The notes under the pieces were generated by a model. The model was given only the letters and a program-made list of their open reading frames with translations, made no database searches and was not told the DNA's origin. DNA of 64,000 nucleotides from Novosphingobium sp. MD-1 (GTDB lineage Bacteria > Pseudomonadota > Alphaproteobacteria > Sphingomonadales > Sphingomonadaceae): assembly GCF_001014975.1 (NCBI RefSeq), contig NZ_BBXA01000021.1, positions 1-64,000 of the forward strand. Reading direction: 5' to 3'. How positions within the stretch are numbered: position 1 is the first letter of the stretch; the number at the start of each line of letters is the position of its first letter. The translations under genes and the position numbers were made by a program. Shown here piece by piece: positions 51,399 through 59,954 of this stretch.

Positions 51399-52736
51399 AT
51401 GGGACGGAAGTTCTTTGGCACCGACGGCATCCGCGGCCGGACCAACGCCGGGGTGATGACCGCGGCAACGGCGATGAAGGTCGGTCAGGCCGCCGGCAGC
51501 TATTTCCAGCGGGGCGATCACCGCCATCGCGTGGTGATCGGCAAGGACACCCGCCTTTCGGGCTACATGATGGAAAGCGCGATGGTGGCGGGCTTCACCA
51601 GCGTGGGCATGGACGTGGTGCTGCTGGGGCCGATGCCGACGCCGGCCGTTGCCATGCTGACCCGGTCGATGCGCGCCGATCTGGGCGTGATGATCTCGGC
51701 CAGCCACAATCCGTTCGAGGACAACGGGATCAAGCTGTTCGGCCCCGATGGCTACAAGCTGTCGGACGAGGCGGAACTCGCGATCGAGGCGATGCTGGAG
51801 CAGGACCTGCCGCTGGCCGACGCCACCGAAGTCGGCCGCGCCCGCCGCATCGAGGATGCGCGCGGCCGCTATATCCACGCGGTCAAGGCTTCGCTGCCCG
51901 ACAACGTGCGGCTGGACGGCCTGCGCATCGTGCTCGATTGCGCCAATGGCGCTGCCTATCACGTCACGCCCTCCGCGCTGTGGGAACTGGGCGCGGAAGT
52001 GATCACGCTGGGCGTCGAGCCCAACGGCAAGAACATCAACCTCAACGTCGGCTCCACGCACCTGGAAGCGATCAAGGCCAAGGTGCGCGAAGTGCGCGCC
52101 GACATCGGCATCGCGCTGGATGGCGATGCCGATCGCCTGATCGTGGTCGACGAAAAGGCGCAGACGGTGGACGGCGACCAGATCATGGCGCTGATCGGCA
52201 GCCAGCTGGCCGCGCGCGGCGAACTGCGCGGCGGCGGCGTGGTGGCCACGGTCATGTCCAACCTGGGCCTCGAACGCTTCCTCAAGAGCAAGGGGCTGGA
52301 CCTGATCCGCACCGCCGTCGGCGATCGCTATGTGCTCGAGAAGATGCGCGAGGGCGGCTACAACGTGGGCGGCGAACAATCGGGCCACATGATCCTGGCC
52401 GATCACGCCACCACCGGCGACGGCACGATCGCCGCGCTGCAGGTGCTGGCGGCGCTGGTCTCCTCGGGCAAGCCGGCCAGCGAACTGCTCCACCTGTTCG
52501 ATCCCGTGCCACAACTGCTCAAGAACGTGCGCTTCGCCGGGGGCAAGCCGCTGGAGGCCGACACGGTGAAGGCGGCGATCGCCGATGCCGAAGCGCGGCT
52601 GGCGGGCAAGGGCCGGCTGGTCATCCGCCCGTCCGGCACCGAACCGGTTATCCGCGTGATGGCCGAAGGCGATGATGCCGAAGAGGTGGAACGCGTGGTC
52701 GACGCGATCTGCGACGCCGTGCGCAAGGCGGCGTAA
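51399..52736 (+). CDS. glmM: phosphoglucosamine mutase GlmM
   Basis: GlmM converts glucosamine-6-phosphate to glucosamine-1-phosphate for peptidoglycan and LPS precursors. The 445-residue protein starts [20 protein letters not shown]. It carries the phosphoserine loop [17 protein letters not shown] (Ser102), the metal-binding DGDADRL segment, the sugar-binding GGEQSGHMI loop and the phosphate-binding [15 protein letters not shown]. All are intact. Its promoter lies in the 84-bp gap from the symporter gene. glmS and glmU are not in the window. Confidence 0.97.
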   Translation: MGRKFFGTDGIRGRTNAGVMTAATAMKVGQAAGSYFQRGDHRHRVVIGKDTRLSGYMMESAMVAGFTSVGMDVVLLGPMPTPAVAMLTRSMRADLGVMISASHNPFEDNGIKLFGPDGYKLSDEAELAIEAMLEQDLPLADATEVGRARRIEDARGRYIHAVKASLPDNVRLDGLRIVLDCANGAAYHVTPSALWELGAEVITLGVEPNGKNINLNVGSTHLEAIKAKVREVRADIGIALDGDADRLIVVDEKAQTVDGDQIMALIGSQLAARGELRGGGVVATVMSNLGLERFLKSKGLDLIRTAVGDRYVLEKMREGGYNVGGEQSGHMILADHATTGDGTIAALQVLAALVSSGKPASELLHLFDPVPQLLKNVRFAGGKPLEADTVKAAIADAEARLAGKGRLVIRPSGTEPVIRVMAEGDDAEEVERVVDAICDAVRKAA

Positions 52737-52827
52737 CGCGCACGCTTGTTGACGGCGCGCTTGTCGGGGGCATGGTTTTGTGCTTCGCGGCCAGTGGGTG
52801 TTGGTAGCCGTGCGTACCACAGGCCTA

Positions 52828-52903
52828 CCCCGCTGCGACTAACGCCACCTGCGGCGGCGCAAGTCTCGCTCCCCTCCCGCTTGCGGGAGGGGTTGGGGGT
52901 GGG
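52828..52903. repeat. 76-bp REP-like intergenic element, copy A
   Basis: The core is a 10-bp perfect hairpin, CCCCTCCCGC-TT-GCGGGAGGGG, preceded by ggcggcgcaagtctcgct and followed by ttgggggtggg. A second copy (62405-62480) is also 76 bp and differs at seven positions. Both lie between genes. A shorter GC-rich relative is seen at 27589-27612. Confidence 0.85.
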
Positions 52904-52938
52904 CGGGGACGTAGGCGCCCTTGCGGAAGGAACTGGCC

Positions 52939-53163
52939 ATGCTGGAAATGCGCCCCGATTGCGAACGCTGCGGAACCGACCTGCCGGCCGAGGCGCCCGG
53001 TGCGTTCATCTGCTCGTTCGAATGCACCTTCTGCGCCGAATGCGCCGAGGAACTGGATGATCGCTGCCCCAACTGCGGCGGCGAGCTGATGGACCGGCCC
53101 ACGCGCGCCAAGGCGCTCCACGCCAAGCATCCGCCGTCCAGCGAGCGCAAGTTCAAGGCGTGA
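52939..53163 (+). CDS. DUF1272 zinc-ribbon protein
   Basis: A 74-residue protein with three Cys pairs: CERCGTDLP, CSFECTFCAECAEEL and CPNCGGEL, the pattern of DUF1272, expected to bind two zinc ions. RPDCERCGTDL at the start and RPTRAKA near the end are family marks. No function is established. The ATG has AAGGAA 7 nt upstream; the stop is 25 bp before thiD, so it is probably co-transcribed with thiD. Confidence 0.88.
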   Translation: MLEMRPDCERCGTDLPAEAPGAFICSFECTFCAECAEELDDRCPNCGGELMDRPTRAKALHAKHPPSSERKFKA

Positions 53164-53188
53164 TGGCCCGCAACCTCTGCCCGCAGTC

Positions 53189-53944
53189 ATGATTCCCCCG
53201 CCCCGCATCCTCACCATCGCCGGGTCCGATTCGGGCGGTGGCGCCGGCATCCAGGCCGACATCAAGACGATCACGATGCTGGGCGGCTATGCCATGAGCG
53301 CGATTTGCGCGCTGACGGCGCAGGATACCACCGGCGTCCACGCCGTGCTGCCGGTCGATCCGGTGATGGTCGCCGCGCAGATCGATGCCTGCTTGAACGA
53401 CATCGGTGTCGATGCGGTGAAGATCGGGATGCTCGGTTCGCCCGCGATCGCCGCCGTCGTGGCCGACCGCGTCGAACGGCTGGCCGTGCCGGTGGTGTTC
53501 GACCCGGTGATGATCGCCACCAGCGGCGCGGCGCTGGCCGACGCGGCGACCATCGCCGCGTTCGAGCGGCTGATGCGCGCGGCCACGCTGACCACGCCCA
53601 ACGTGCCCGAACTCGCGGCGCTGGGCGGGGACGCGGCGATGCGCGCGCGCGGCGTCGCCTATATCGCCAAGGGCGGCGATGCCGATGGCGAAGAGGTGGT
53701 GGACCGGCTGGTCGTGCCCGGCCGGCCAGAGCAGGTCTGGGCCGCGCCGCGCATCGTCACGCGCCACACCCATGGCACCGGCTGCACCCTATCGAGCGCG
53801 ATCGCCACGCTGCTGGCCCGGGGCCTTGCGCTGGAGGACGCGGTGGACGGAGCGCGCCGCTTCGTGCGCGCCGCGCTGGAAGCCGCGCCCGGTTTCGGCG
53901 CCGGGCACGGCCCGCTGGGCCATCAGGCGGTGCGCCAAGGCTGA
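53189..53944 (+). CDS. thiD: hydroxymethylpyrimidine/phosphomethylpyrimidine kinase ThiD
   Basis: ThiD phosphorylates HMP twice for thiamine synthesis. The 251-residue ribokinase-fold protein has ILTIAGSDSGGGAGIQADIK at the N-terminus, MLGGYAMSAICALTAQDTTG, the KIGMLGS strand, VFDPVMIATSG, TTPNVPELAAL and the anion-hole/catalytic motif HTHGTGCTLSSAIATLLARG. Length and motifs are normal. It follows DUF1272 by 25 bp. The next gene converges on it. Confidence 0.95.
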   Translation: MIPPPRILTIAGSDSGGGAGIQADIKTITMLGGYAMSAICALTAQDTTGVHAVLPVDPVMVAAQIDACLNDIGVDAVKIGMLGSPAIAAVVADRVERLAVPVVFDPVMIATSGAALADAATIAAFERLMRAATLTTPNVPELAALGGDAAMRARGVAYIAKGGDADGEEVVDRLVVPGRPEQVWAAPRIVTRHTHGTGCTLSSAIATLLARGLALEDAVDGARRFVRAALEAAPGFGAGHGPLGHQAVRQG

Positions 53945-53969
53945 CTTTGGGCGTTCGGGCGCCGGTCGC

Positions 53970-54851
53970 TCACTCGCATTCGAGATCGTAGAAGCCGGTG
54001 ATGTGGCGCCAGGCATCCTCGGCGCTTTCGACCATGTGGAACAGCTTCAGGTCGTCGAAGTTGATCACGCCTTCCTCGGCCAGCGCTTCGAAGTTGACCA
54101 CGCGGTTCCAGAAATCCTTGCCGAACAGCAGGATGGGGATGGGTTTCATCTTGCCCGTCTGGATCAGCGTGAGCAGTTCGAAGAATTCGTCGAACGTGCC
54201 GAACCCGCCCGGAAACACCGCGACGGCACGGGCGCGCAGCAGGAAATGCATCTTGCGCAGCGCGAAATAGTGGAACTGGAACGACAGGTGCGGGGTGACA
54301 TAGCCGTTCGGCGCCTGTTCGTGCGGCAGCACGATGTTGAGCCCGATCGATTCCGCGCCTGCCTCCGCCGCGCCGCGGTTGGCCGCTTCCATGATCGATG
54401 GCCCGCCGCCCGAACAGATCACGAACTGGCGCTTGCCGTCTTCCACCACGGCGCAGCGGCTGGCGATGCCGGCCAGCTTGCGGGCCTCGTCGTAATAGTG
54501 CGCCTTGGCCGCGAGCCGCTCGGCCACGGCCTTGCGCTCGGGCGAGGTGGCGGCAGCCAGCAGCCCTTCGACATGATCGGGCGAGGGAATCCGCGCCGAT
54601 CCGTACATCACCAGCGTGGAGCCGATGCCCGCTTCGTCCAGCAGCATGTCGGGCTTGAGCAGTTCGAGCTGGAACCGCACCGGCCGCAATTCCTCGCGCA
54701 GGAGGAAATCGGTATCGCGGAACGCCAGCCGATAGGCCGGATCCTGCTGCTGCGGGGTTGTTCTGGGGTGGGATTCGACAAAGCCCGCTTCCTGCTCGGC
54801 CTTGTAGAACTTCCGGTTGATAAGCTCCCGGTTCTTTTCTTCTTCAGTCAT
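53970..54851 (-). CDS. LOG family (TIGR00730-like) nucleotide hydrolase
   Basis: The 293-residue protein has the LOG motif PGGFGTFDEFFELLTLIQTG with the active-site Arg and Glu nearby, and CSGGGPSIMEAANRGAAEAG for phosphate binding. LOG proteins cleave cytokinin-like ribotides or AMP to a base and ribose-5-phosphate; bacterial members are often annotated as lysine decarboxylase-like. This one has an N-terminal extension of about 75 residues (FRDTDFLLREELRPVRFQLE), which fits the longer LOG subgroup. It is a single gene upstream of tRNA-Cys on the same strand. Confidence 0.9.
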   Translation of the reverse strand: MTEEEKNRELINRKFYKAEQEAGFVESHPRTTPQQQDPAYRLAFRDTDFLLREELRPVRFQLELLKPDMLLDEAGIGSTLVMYGSARIPSPDHVEGLLAAATSPERKAVAERLAAKAHYYDEARKLAGIASRCAVVEDGKRQFVICSGGGPSIMEAANRGAAEAGAESIGLNIVLPHEQAPNGYVTPHLSFQFHYFALRKMHFLLRARAVAVFPGGFGTFDEFFELLTLIQTGKMKPIPILLFGKDFWNRVVNFEALAEEGVINFDDLKLFHMVESAEDAWRHITGFYDLECE

Positions 54852-54957
54852 GCCTGCCTACGTCGTCATTGATGCGGCAAAGCGCAATGCCGAACTTGGT
54901 CCGGCAGCGCGCTGCGGTTGCCAAGAGCGATGCGAAACGCGCGATAGGGAGAAGTGG

Positions 54958-55028
54958 AGGCCCGAGCCGGAATCGAACCGGCGTATACGGATTTGCAGTC
55001 CGCTGCGTCACCACTCCGCCATCGGGCC
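54958..55028 (-). tRNA. tRNA-Cys (GCA)
   Basis: The minus strand reads GGCCCGA at the 5' end, pairing with TCGGGCC at the 3' end. An anticodon stem GCGGA/TCCGT holds the loop CTGCAAA (anticodon GCA), and a T arm GCCGG-TTCGATT-CCGGC follows. The discriminator base is U, as expected for tRNA-Cys. The CCA end is not encoded. The length is 71 nt. It is an isolated tRNA gene between the LOG gene and an RNase II-like gene, all on the minus strand. Confidence 0.95.
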
Positions 55029-55161
55029 TCGATGCGCGGCAAGCGCGTGGAGAGAGGGGCGGTTAGCCGGAACGCCGGTTGGCCGCAATCGGATTCTTCC
55101 GATTTTTGCCAGGTATCGGTTTGGGCGCGAAGCCGGATGTGGCGCCGGATGTGGCGCCGGT

Positions 55162-56547
55162 TCAGGACGCGAGGCTGAAGGCCAGCCGTCCGTTGGCGGA
55201 GTCCGCCTGGTCCAGCCGCACCACGATGCGGGTACCGGGAAGGACGCCGGCCGCCCTGACGCGCGCGACCACCGGCAGGCCGGCAAGCTGGATGCGCGCC
55301 GAATCGCCTTCGCTGTCGGTGACGACGGCATCGAACCGCTCCCCGGTCCGGTCGCGCAGCATCACGGTTTCGGCCAGGTCGATAACGCCGCGTTCGATCC
55401 GCCCGGCCAGCGCGTCGGCCCGCGCCATCACTTCGGGCAGGGCAGCAAAGGCGCGGGTTACCGCTTCGGGCACCGGATCGCCATGGCACACGGCGAGCGC
55501 CGCACGGATCACGTAGCGGTCGGCCAGCCGCCGCAACGGCGCGGTGGCGTGGACATAGGAGGCGGCGATGGCGCTGTGCCACGGCGGCACGCCCGGCTGG
55601 AGCGGGGCATAGCCGGCGCCGTTGCCGGCGCGGCGGACCGCCATCATGAACGCCGCCTGCCGGGGCTGTGCCGGATCGAGCGTCTTTTCGAACTGGGCCA
55701 GCGGCATCGCCGACGGCCAGTCGAGCGCCAACGCCAGCGCAGTTTGCCGTAGCCGCGCGACCGCCTTGTCGTCGGGACCGGCCATCACGCGGAACAGGCC
55801 CGTGCCGTGCGCCAGCAGGGCTTGCGCCACGGCCAGGTTGGTCGCCAGCGAGAGGGCCGCGTTGCGCCGTTCGGACAGCAGCAGCGGGCGGTAGGCCAGC
55901 GCATAGCGCCCCTGCCCCAGCGCGACCACTTCCTGTTCGGGCGGATCGACGCGCGCCGCCCCGCGCCGCGCTTCGGCGGCAGCGACCCGCGCAGCCAGCT
56001 CGGTGAAATCAGGCGGCAGATCGCCATCACGCACGGTAGCATAGGCCAGCTTGGCCCGGCTCCGGATCAGCGCGCGCTCCACCCCGTCCAGCCGTGCCTC
56101 GCCATGCGGCGCGACGCGGACGGTAAAGACCACGGCCGGGCGTGGCCCCGCCGGCAGCAGGCTGGCCGCCGCTTCGGCCAGCACCGGGGGATAGAGCCCG
56201 GCCTTGCCATCGGGCAGGTAGAGCGTTTCGCCGCGCCGCCATGCCTCTTCATCAACGGGATCGCCATCCTCCACGAACCACGCGACATCGGCGATGGCAT
56301 AGCGCAGCACGAGGTCCGCGCCCGACCGGGCAATGGTGAACGCCTGATCGAGATCGGTGGACGAGGCGGGATCGAGCGTGACGAAGGGCTCGGCCGTCCG
56401 GTCGACGTGAAGCGATGGCACGCGCTTCGCCGCCTGTTCGGCCGCCGCCAGCACCGGTGGGGGAAAACCCTGCGGCACCTGGAAGCGGTCGCGTATCGCT
56501 GCGAGGCCCTGCGACAGGATGCCCTGCGGGTCGTGCAATGCCTTCAT
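55162..56547 (-). CDS. RNB-domain exoribonuclease (RNase II family)
   Basis: A 461-residue protein containing an RNB domain (about residues 50-370). The magnesium-binding Asp cluster is in LDPASSTDLDQAFTI, with RYAIADVAWFVEDGDPVDEE following. YVHATAPLRRLADRYVIRAA carries the conserved RNB Tyr and Arg residues, and the C-terminus has an S1-like part. The cold-shock domains of full RNase II/R are missing, so this is a short RNase II-like form, about 180 residues shorter than E. coli Rnb. It may degrade RNA 3' to 5'. Activity is likely since the Asp cluster is intact. Confidence 0.9.
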   Translation of the reverse strand: MKALHDPQGILSQGLAAIRDRFQVPQGFPPPVLAAAEQAAKRVPSLHVDRTAEPFVTLDPASSTDLDQAFTIARSGADLVLRYAIADVAWFVEDGDPVDEEAWRRGETLYLPDGKAGLYPPVLAEAAASLLPAGPRPAVVFTVRVAPHGEARLDGVERALIRSRAKLAYATVRDGDLPPDFTELAARVAAAEARRGAARVDPPEQEVVALGQGRYALAYRPLLLSERRNAALSLATNLAVAQALLAHGTGLFRVMAGPDDKAVARLRQTALALALDWPSAMPLAQFEKTLDPAQPRQAAFMMAVRRAGNGAGYAPLQPGVPPWHSAIAASYVHATAPLRRLADRYVIRAALAVCHGDPVPEAVTRAFAALPEVMARADALAGRIERGVIDLAETVMLRDRTGERFDAVVTDSEGDSARIQLAGLPVVARVRAAGVLPGTRIVVRLDQADSANGRLAFSLAS

Positions 56548-56590
56548 CGTGTGGAGTCAGCCCTGGCCGTGCGTGCCGTGTTCGCCGCCA

Positions 56591-57388
56591 TCAGGGGTCG
56601 ATGAAGTCCGCGGCGCGCTTCTGTAACCCAGCCAGCACCGCCTCGCGCTGGTTCGGACTGTACATCAGTTCCTGCTGGGCCACGCTTTCGGCCAGCAGCA
56701 CGTCCGACTCCGGCAGATCGGGAACGCGGTTGCTGAGCTGCTTGGCGGCGCGCACCGCGTGCGGGCTCTTGCCGGCAATGGTGTGCGCGAGCGCCAGGGC
56801 GGAGCCCAGAGGATCGGCAGCGGCATGCGTGGCGAAGCCCAGCCGGACCGCTTCCTCACCGCCGAATTCGCGGTGGGTATAGCTCAGTTCGCGCAGCACA
56901 TCGTCGCGCACGTTGCCGCGCCACAGGGCGTAGCCCGCCATGTCGGGCACCAGCCCCCACTTCACTTCCATCACTGCCAGCCGCGCATCGGGCGCGACGA
57001 TGCGGATGTCGGCCCCGCTCGCCACCTGCAACCCGCCGCCGAAGCACACCCCGTGCACCGCCGCGATCACCGGCATCGGCAGCTTGCGCCAGACCATCGC
57101 AGCCTCCTGCGCGCGGTTGGCGTTGCCGTGGGTGCGATCGACCAGCGATCCCTCCTTCCAGCGATCGGTGTTGCCCATGCTCGCCAGGTCCAGCCCGGCG
57201 CAGAACGCCCGCCCCGCGCCGGACAGGACGACGGCGCGCACGCCGCCAAGGTCGAACAGGGCGTGGCCCGCATCGACGATGGCGCCGAACATGGCGTCAT
57301 CGAGCGCGTTCAGCTTGTCCGCCCGGTCCAGCAGGACGTGGGCGACATGGTTCTCGACAGTGATGGTGACGCGATCGGCAAAATTCAT
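56591..57388 (-). CDS. enoyl-CoA hydratase/isomerase family (crotonase)
   Basis: A 265-residue crotonase-fold protein. The oxyanion-hole region AVVLSGAGRAFCAGLDLASM and the second motif AVHGVCFGGGLQVASGADIR are present. The catalytic-Glu position in crotonases reads VMEVKWGLVPDMAGYALWRG here, with a Glu in ME and an Asp in PDMAG, so hydratase activity cannot be taken for granted; isomerase activity is also possible. It could act in fatty acid or aromatic degradation. Stop and neighbouring start are 43 bp apart, on the same strand as the RNase gene. Confidence 0.9.
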   Translation of the reverse strand: MNFADRVTITVENHVAHVLLDRADKLNALDDAMFGAIVDAGHALFDLGGVRAVVLSGAGRAFCAGLDLASMGNTDRWKEGSLVDRTHGNANRAQEAAMVWRKLPMPVIAAVHGVCFGGGLQVASGADIRIVAPDARLAVMEVKWGLVPDMAGYALWRGNVRDDVLRELSYTHREFGGEEAVRLGFATHAAADPLGSALALAHTIAGKSPHAVRAAKQLSNRVPDLPESDVLLAESVAQQELMYSPNQREAVLAGLQKRAADFIDP

Positions 57389-57567
57389 GGCGTGATCCGG
57401 CTGTTATCCTCTTCCGGCGTCCTTGTTCGCGCAAATGGCGCGGACGGTCCAGAGCATTGACGAAGACCGGACCATTTCGCGCTCCATGCCACGGCGCGGA
57501 TGGAGACGCGAAAGGGCCGCCGGAATCGCTCCCGGCGGCCCTTCTGGTGCAATCCCTCGAACGCGGC

Positions 57568-58275
57568 TTAGCTGTCCGACACGCCTTCGGCGCGGCGCGC
57601 TTCGAGCCAGGCACGGGCCTCGGCCTCCTGCGCGGCTTCCACGGCGGCCTTGTGCTGGGCCTCGCGCTCGGCACGCAGTTCCTCGATCAGCGCATCGCGA
57701 TCCGAACCCAGGCGGTTGTCGCCGCCGGCGTCCTCTTCGGTAATGCCCGCACGCTTGGCCGCCTTGGCGACCAGCCCGTCCAGTTCGCGCTGCGAACAGA
57801 GGCCCAGCGTGACCGGGTCCTTCGGGTTGATGTTCTGGATGTTCCAGTGGCTGCGATCGCGGATCGCGGCGATGGTGTTGCGCGTGGTGCCGATCAGCTT
57901 GCCGATCTGCGCGTCCGAGATTTCCGGGTGGTGACGCAGGATCCAGGCGATGCCATCGGGCTTGTCCTGGCGCTTCGACACCGGGGTGTAGCGCGGCCCC
58001 TTGGTGCGGTTGACCGACAGCGGGGCCTTCTGCATGCGCAGGCGATATTCGGCGTTCGCCTGGCCGCGCTCGATCTCGATCTGGGTCAGTTCGCCCGAGC
58101 GCACGGGATCGCGGCCGGTGTACTTCGCGCCAGCCAGATCGTCCGCCATCGCCTGCACTTCAAGGAGGTGCAGGCCGCAGAATTCAGCAATCTGCTCGAA
58201 AGTGAGCGCGGTGTTGTCGACAAGCCAGGACGCCGTCGCGTGCGGCATCAGCGGATACGCGGGCTGGTTGCTCAC
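57568..58275 (-). CDS. trcR: cell-cycle transcriptional regulator TrcR (DUF1013)
   Basis: The 235-residue protein matches DUF1013, named TrcR in alphaproteobacteria, a regulator connected with CtrA-type cell-cycle control. Conserved parts are MPHATASWLVDNTALTFEQI, AEFCGLHLLEVQAMADD, the ISDAQIGKLIGTTRNTIAAI helix-turn-helix, and NPKDPVTLGLCSQRELD. The C-terminus is Glu/Ala-rich and helical. The start is a GTG at 58275 with GGAG 8 nt upstream, giving VSNQPAYPLMPHATAS. It is a single gene. With sciP at 14.5 kb, it is one of two cell-cycle regulators in the window. Confidence 0.93.
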   Translation of the reverse strand: MSNQPAYPLMPHATASWLVDNTALTFEQIAEFCGLHLLEVQAMADDLAGAKYTGRDPVRSGELTQIEIERGQANAEYRLRMQKAPLSVNRTKGPRYTPVSKRQDKPDGIAWILRHHPEISDAQIGKLIGTTRNTIAAIRDRSHWNIQNINPKDPVTLGLCSQRELDGLVAKAAKRAGITEEDAGGDNRLGSDRDALIEELRAEREAQHKAAVEAAQEAEARAWLEARRAEGVSDS

Positions 58276-58421
58276 GGGAAAGTCTCCGAATGCGGATACA
58301 ATAAGGGCCGCCCCTTGCGGAGCGGCCGTGCAGAGTGACGATGTAGGCCACGCGCCCGAAAACGGCAAGCTCTATCCAGCAACCTTCGGAAATATCGCCG
58401 GAAATCCGCCGCGCGAAGGGG

Positions 58422-59444
58422 TCACCCGATATCCGCGGCGGCACCCACCGCCAGCACGATCTTGCCGATATGGCCGCCCGATTCCATCCGCGCGTGCGCG
58501 GCGGCGGCATCGGCGAGCGGAAACACGCGGTCCATTACCGGACGCAGCGCGCCATCGGCTACCAGCGGCCACACCAGCTCCATGATCTCGCTGGCCAGCA
58601 GCGCCTTGAACTCGTTCGAGCGCGGCCGCAGCGTCGATCCGGTCAGCGTCAGGCGCCGGCGCATCACTTCGGCCATGTTGATCTCGGCCCGGACGCCCCC
58701 CTGCACCGCGATGGTGACATGCCGGCCATCGTCGCGCAGGCACTTGAGGTTGCGCTGGACATAGTCGCCCGCCACCATGTCGAGCACGATGTGGACGCCG
58801 GCGCCATCGGTGATCCGCGCCACTTCCGCTACGAAGTCGCTCTCCTTGTAGTCGATAGCGTGGTCCGCGCCGATGGCCAGCGCCGCCGCGCACTTGTCCG
58901 CCCCGCCGCAGGTGACGATCACCGTCAGGTCGAACAGCTTGCCCAGCATGATCGCCATCGAGCCGATCCCGCTGGTGCCGCCATGGACCAGCAGCGTCTC
59001 GCCCTCCCTGGCCCAGCCGCGCTCGAACACGTTGTGCCACACGGTGAACAGGGTTTCCGGAATCGCCGCGGCCTCCGCCATCGACAGGGCTTCTGGCACG
59101 GGCAGGCACTGGCCGGCTTCGGCCAGGCAATATTCGGCATAGCCGCCCCCGGCGACGAGCGCGCAGACCTTCTGGCCCGGCAGCAGCGTAACCACGCCCT
59201 CGCCGATGGCCGCGACCTGCCCGGAGACTTCCAGCCCCGGCAGCGGCGACGCGCCCGGCGGCGGGGGGTAGAAACCCTGGCGCTGAATCACGTCGGGCCG
59301 GTTGACTCCGGCATAGGCGACTCGCAGCAGGACCTGCCCGGGGCCGGGTCGGGGCACGGGCACGGTTTCGGGGCGAAGCACTTCGGGACCGCCCGGGGCA
59401 TCGAAGCCCACCGCCGTCATCGTTTCCGACACCGTTGTCGCCAT
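58422..59444 (-). CDS. NAD(P)H-quinone oxidoreductase (PIG3/QOR family)
   Basis: A 340-residue medium-chain dehydrogenase without catalytic zinc. Marks are GQVLLRVAYAGVNRPDVIQR, QGFYPPPPGASPLPGLEVSG, the nucleotide-binding LLVHGGTSGIGSMAIMLGKL, and VLDMVAGDYVQRNLKCLRDD. This is the TIGR02824/PIG3 type that reduces quinones or activated alkenes with NADPH. GGGGG lies about 8 nt before the ATG at 59444. The next gene on the right, encoding DUF1192, is divergent, with a 100-bp gap that holds its promoter. Confidence 0.93.
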   Translation of the reverse strand: MATTVSETMTAVGFDAPGGPEVLRPETVPVPRPGPGQVLLRVAYAGVNRPDVIQRQGFYPPPPGASPLPGLEVSGQVAAIGEGVVTLLPGQKVCALVAGGGYAEYCLAEAGQCLPVPEALSMAEAAAIPETLFTVWHNVFERGWAREGETLLVHGGTSGIGSMAIMLGKLFDLTVIVTCGGADKCAAALAIGADHAIDYKESDFVAEVARITDGAGVHIVLDMVAGDYVQRNLKCLRDDGRHVTIAVQGGVRAEINMAEVMRRRLTLTGSTLRPRSNEFKALLASEIMELVWPLVADGALRPVMDRVFPLADAAAAHARMESGGHIGKIVLAVGAAADIG

Positions 59445-59505
59445 GGTCCAGCCCCCTTTTCGCGACGAAACCCCCGTCAATTGCAAGGACTAGCCACGCA
59501 CCCCG

Positions 59506-59544
59506 TTGACAGCAAGCACTTGCCGTCCAAGATTGTGCACTGCA
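59506..59544 (+). promoter_or_regulatory. promoter and dyad-like element of the DUF1192 gene
   Basis: TTGACA (59506-59511), 17 nt and AAGATT (59529-59534) form a possible promoter. ATTGTGCACTGCA (59532-59544) abuts the start codon and is identical over 13 bases to part of the first phasin operator (36641-36653). The predicted transcription start would fall at about 59541-59545, leaving no room for a ribosome binding site. Confidence 0.45.
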
Positions 59545-59763
59545 ATGGATGAAGAAGACCGCCCCCGTCGCAAAGGCGATCTGGCCAGCCAACTGGCCGG
59601 GGAAGTGCTCGACACCTATTCGCGCGCCGAACTCGACGCGCGCATCGCGTTGCTGAAGCAGGAAATCGAACGGGTTACCGCGCACCGGGAACGGGCTTCG
59701 GCCCACCGCGCCGCGGCCGAGGCGCTGTTCCGAAGCTCTCCGCCGGACGGCACTCCGCGATGA
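59545..59763 (+). CDS. DUF1192 small protein, probably leaderless
   Basis: This 72-residue protein begins MDEEDRPRRKGDLASQLAGE and has the DUF1192 core YSRAELDARIALLKQEIERV, with an Ala/Arg-rich coiled-coil after it. The family is small, helical and of unknown function, found mainly in alphaproteobacteria. The ATG directly follows TTGTGCACTGCA, and no ribosome binding site precedes it, so translation from a leaderless transcript is likely. About 190 bp separate it from clpA. Confidence 0.85.
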   Translation: MDEEDRPRRKGDLASQLAGEVLDTYSRAELDARIALLKQEIERVTAHRERASAHRAAAEALFRSSPPDGTPR

Positions 59764-59954
59764 ACCGGGCCGCCCTTCCTCTTTCCGGGCGGCATACCCA
59801 TATATCCCGTATGGTCACCGCAGCGATCCGCTTCGGTGCATTTTCAAGGCACTTTTCCGGTGTCCTTTCCGCGGCTGGTTTGGCCCCTGTTAACCATGTC
59901 CGTGCATTTTTGAAGAACGGGGACAACCCGGCGCAAGCCAGAAAGTAAGAGCCT

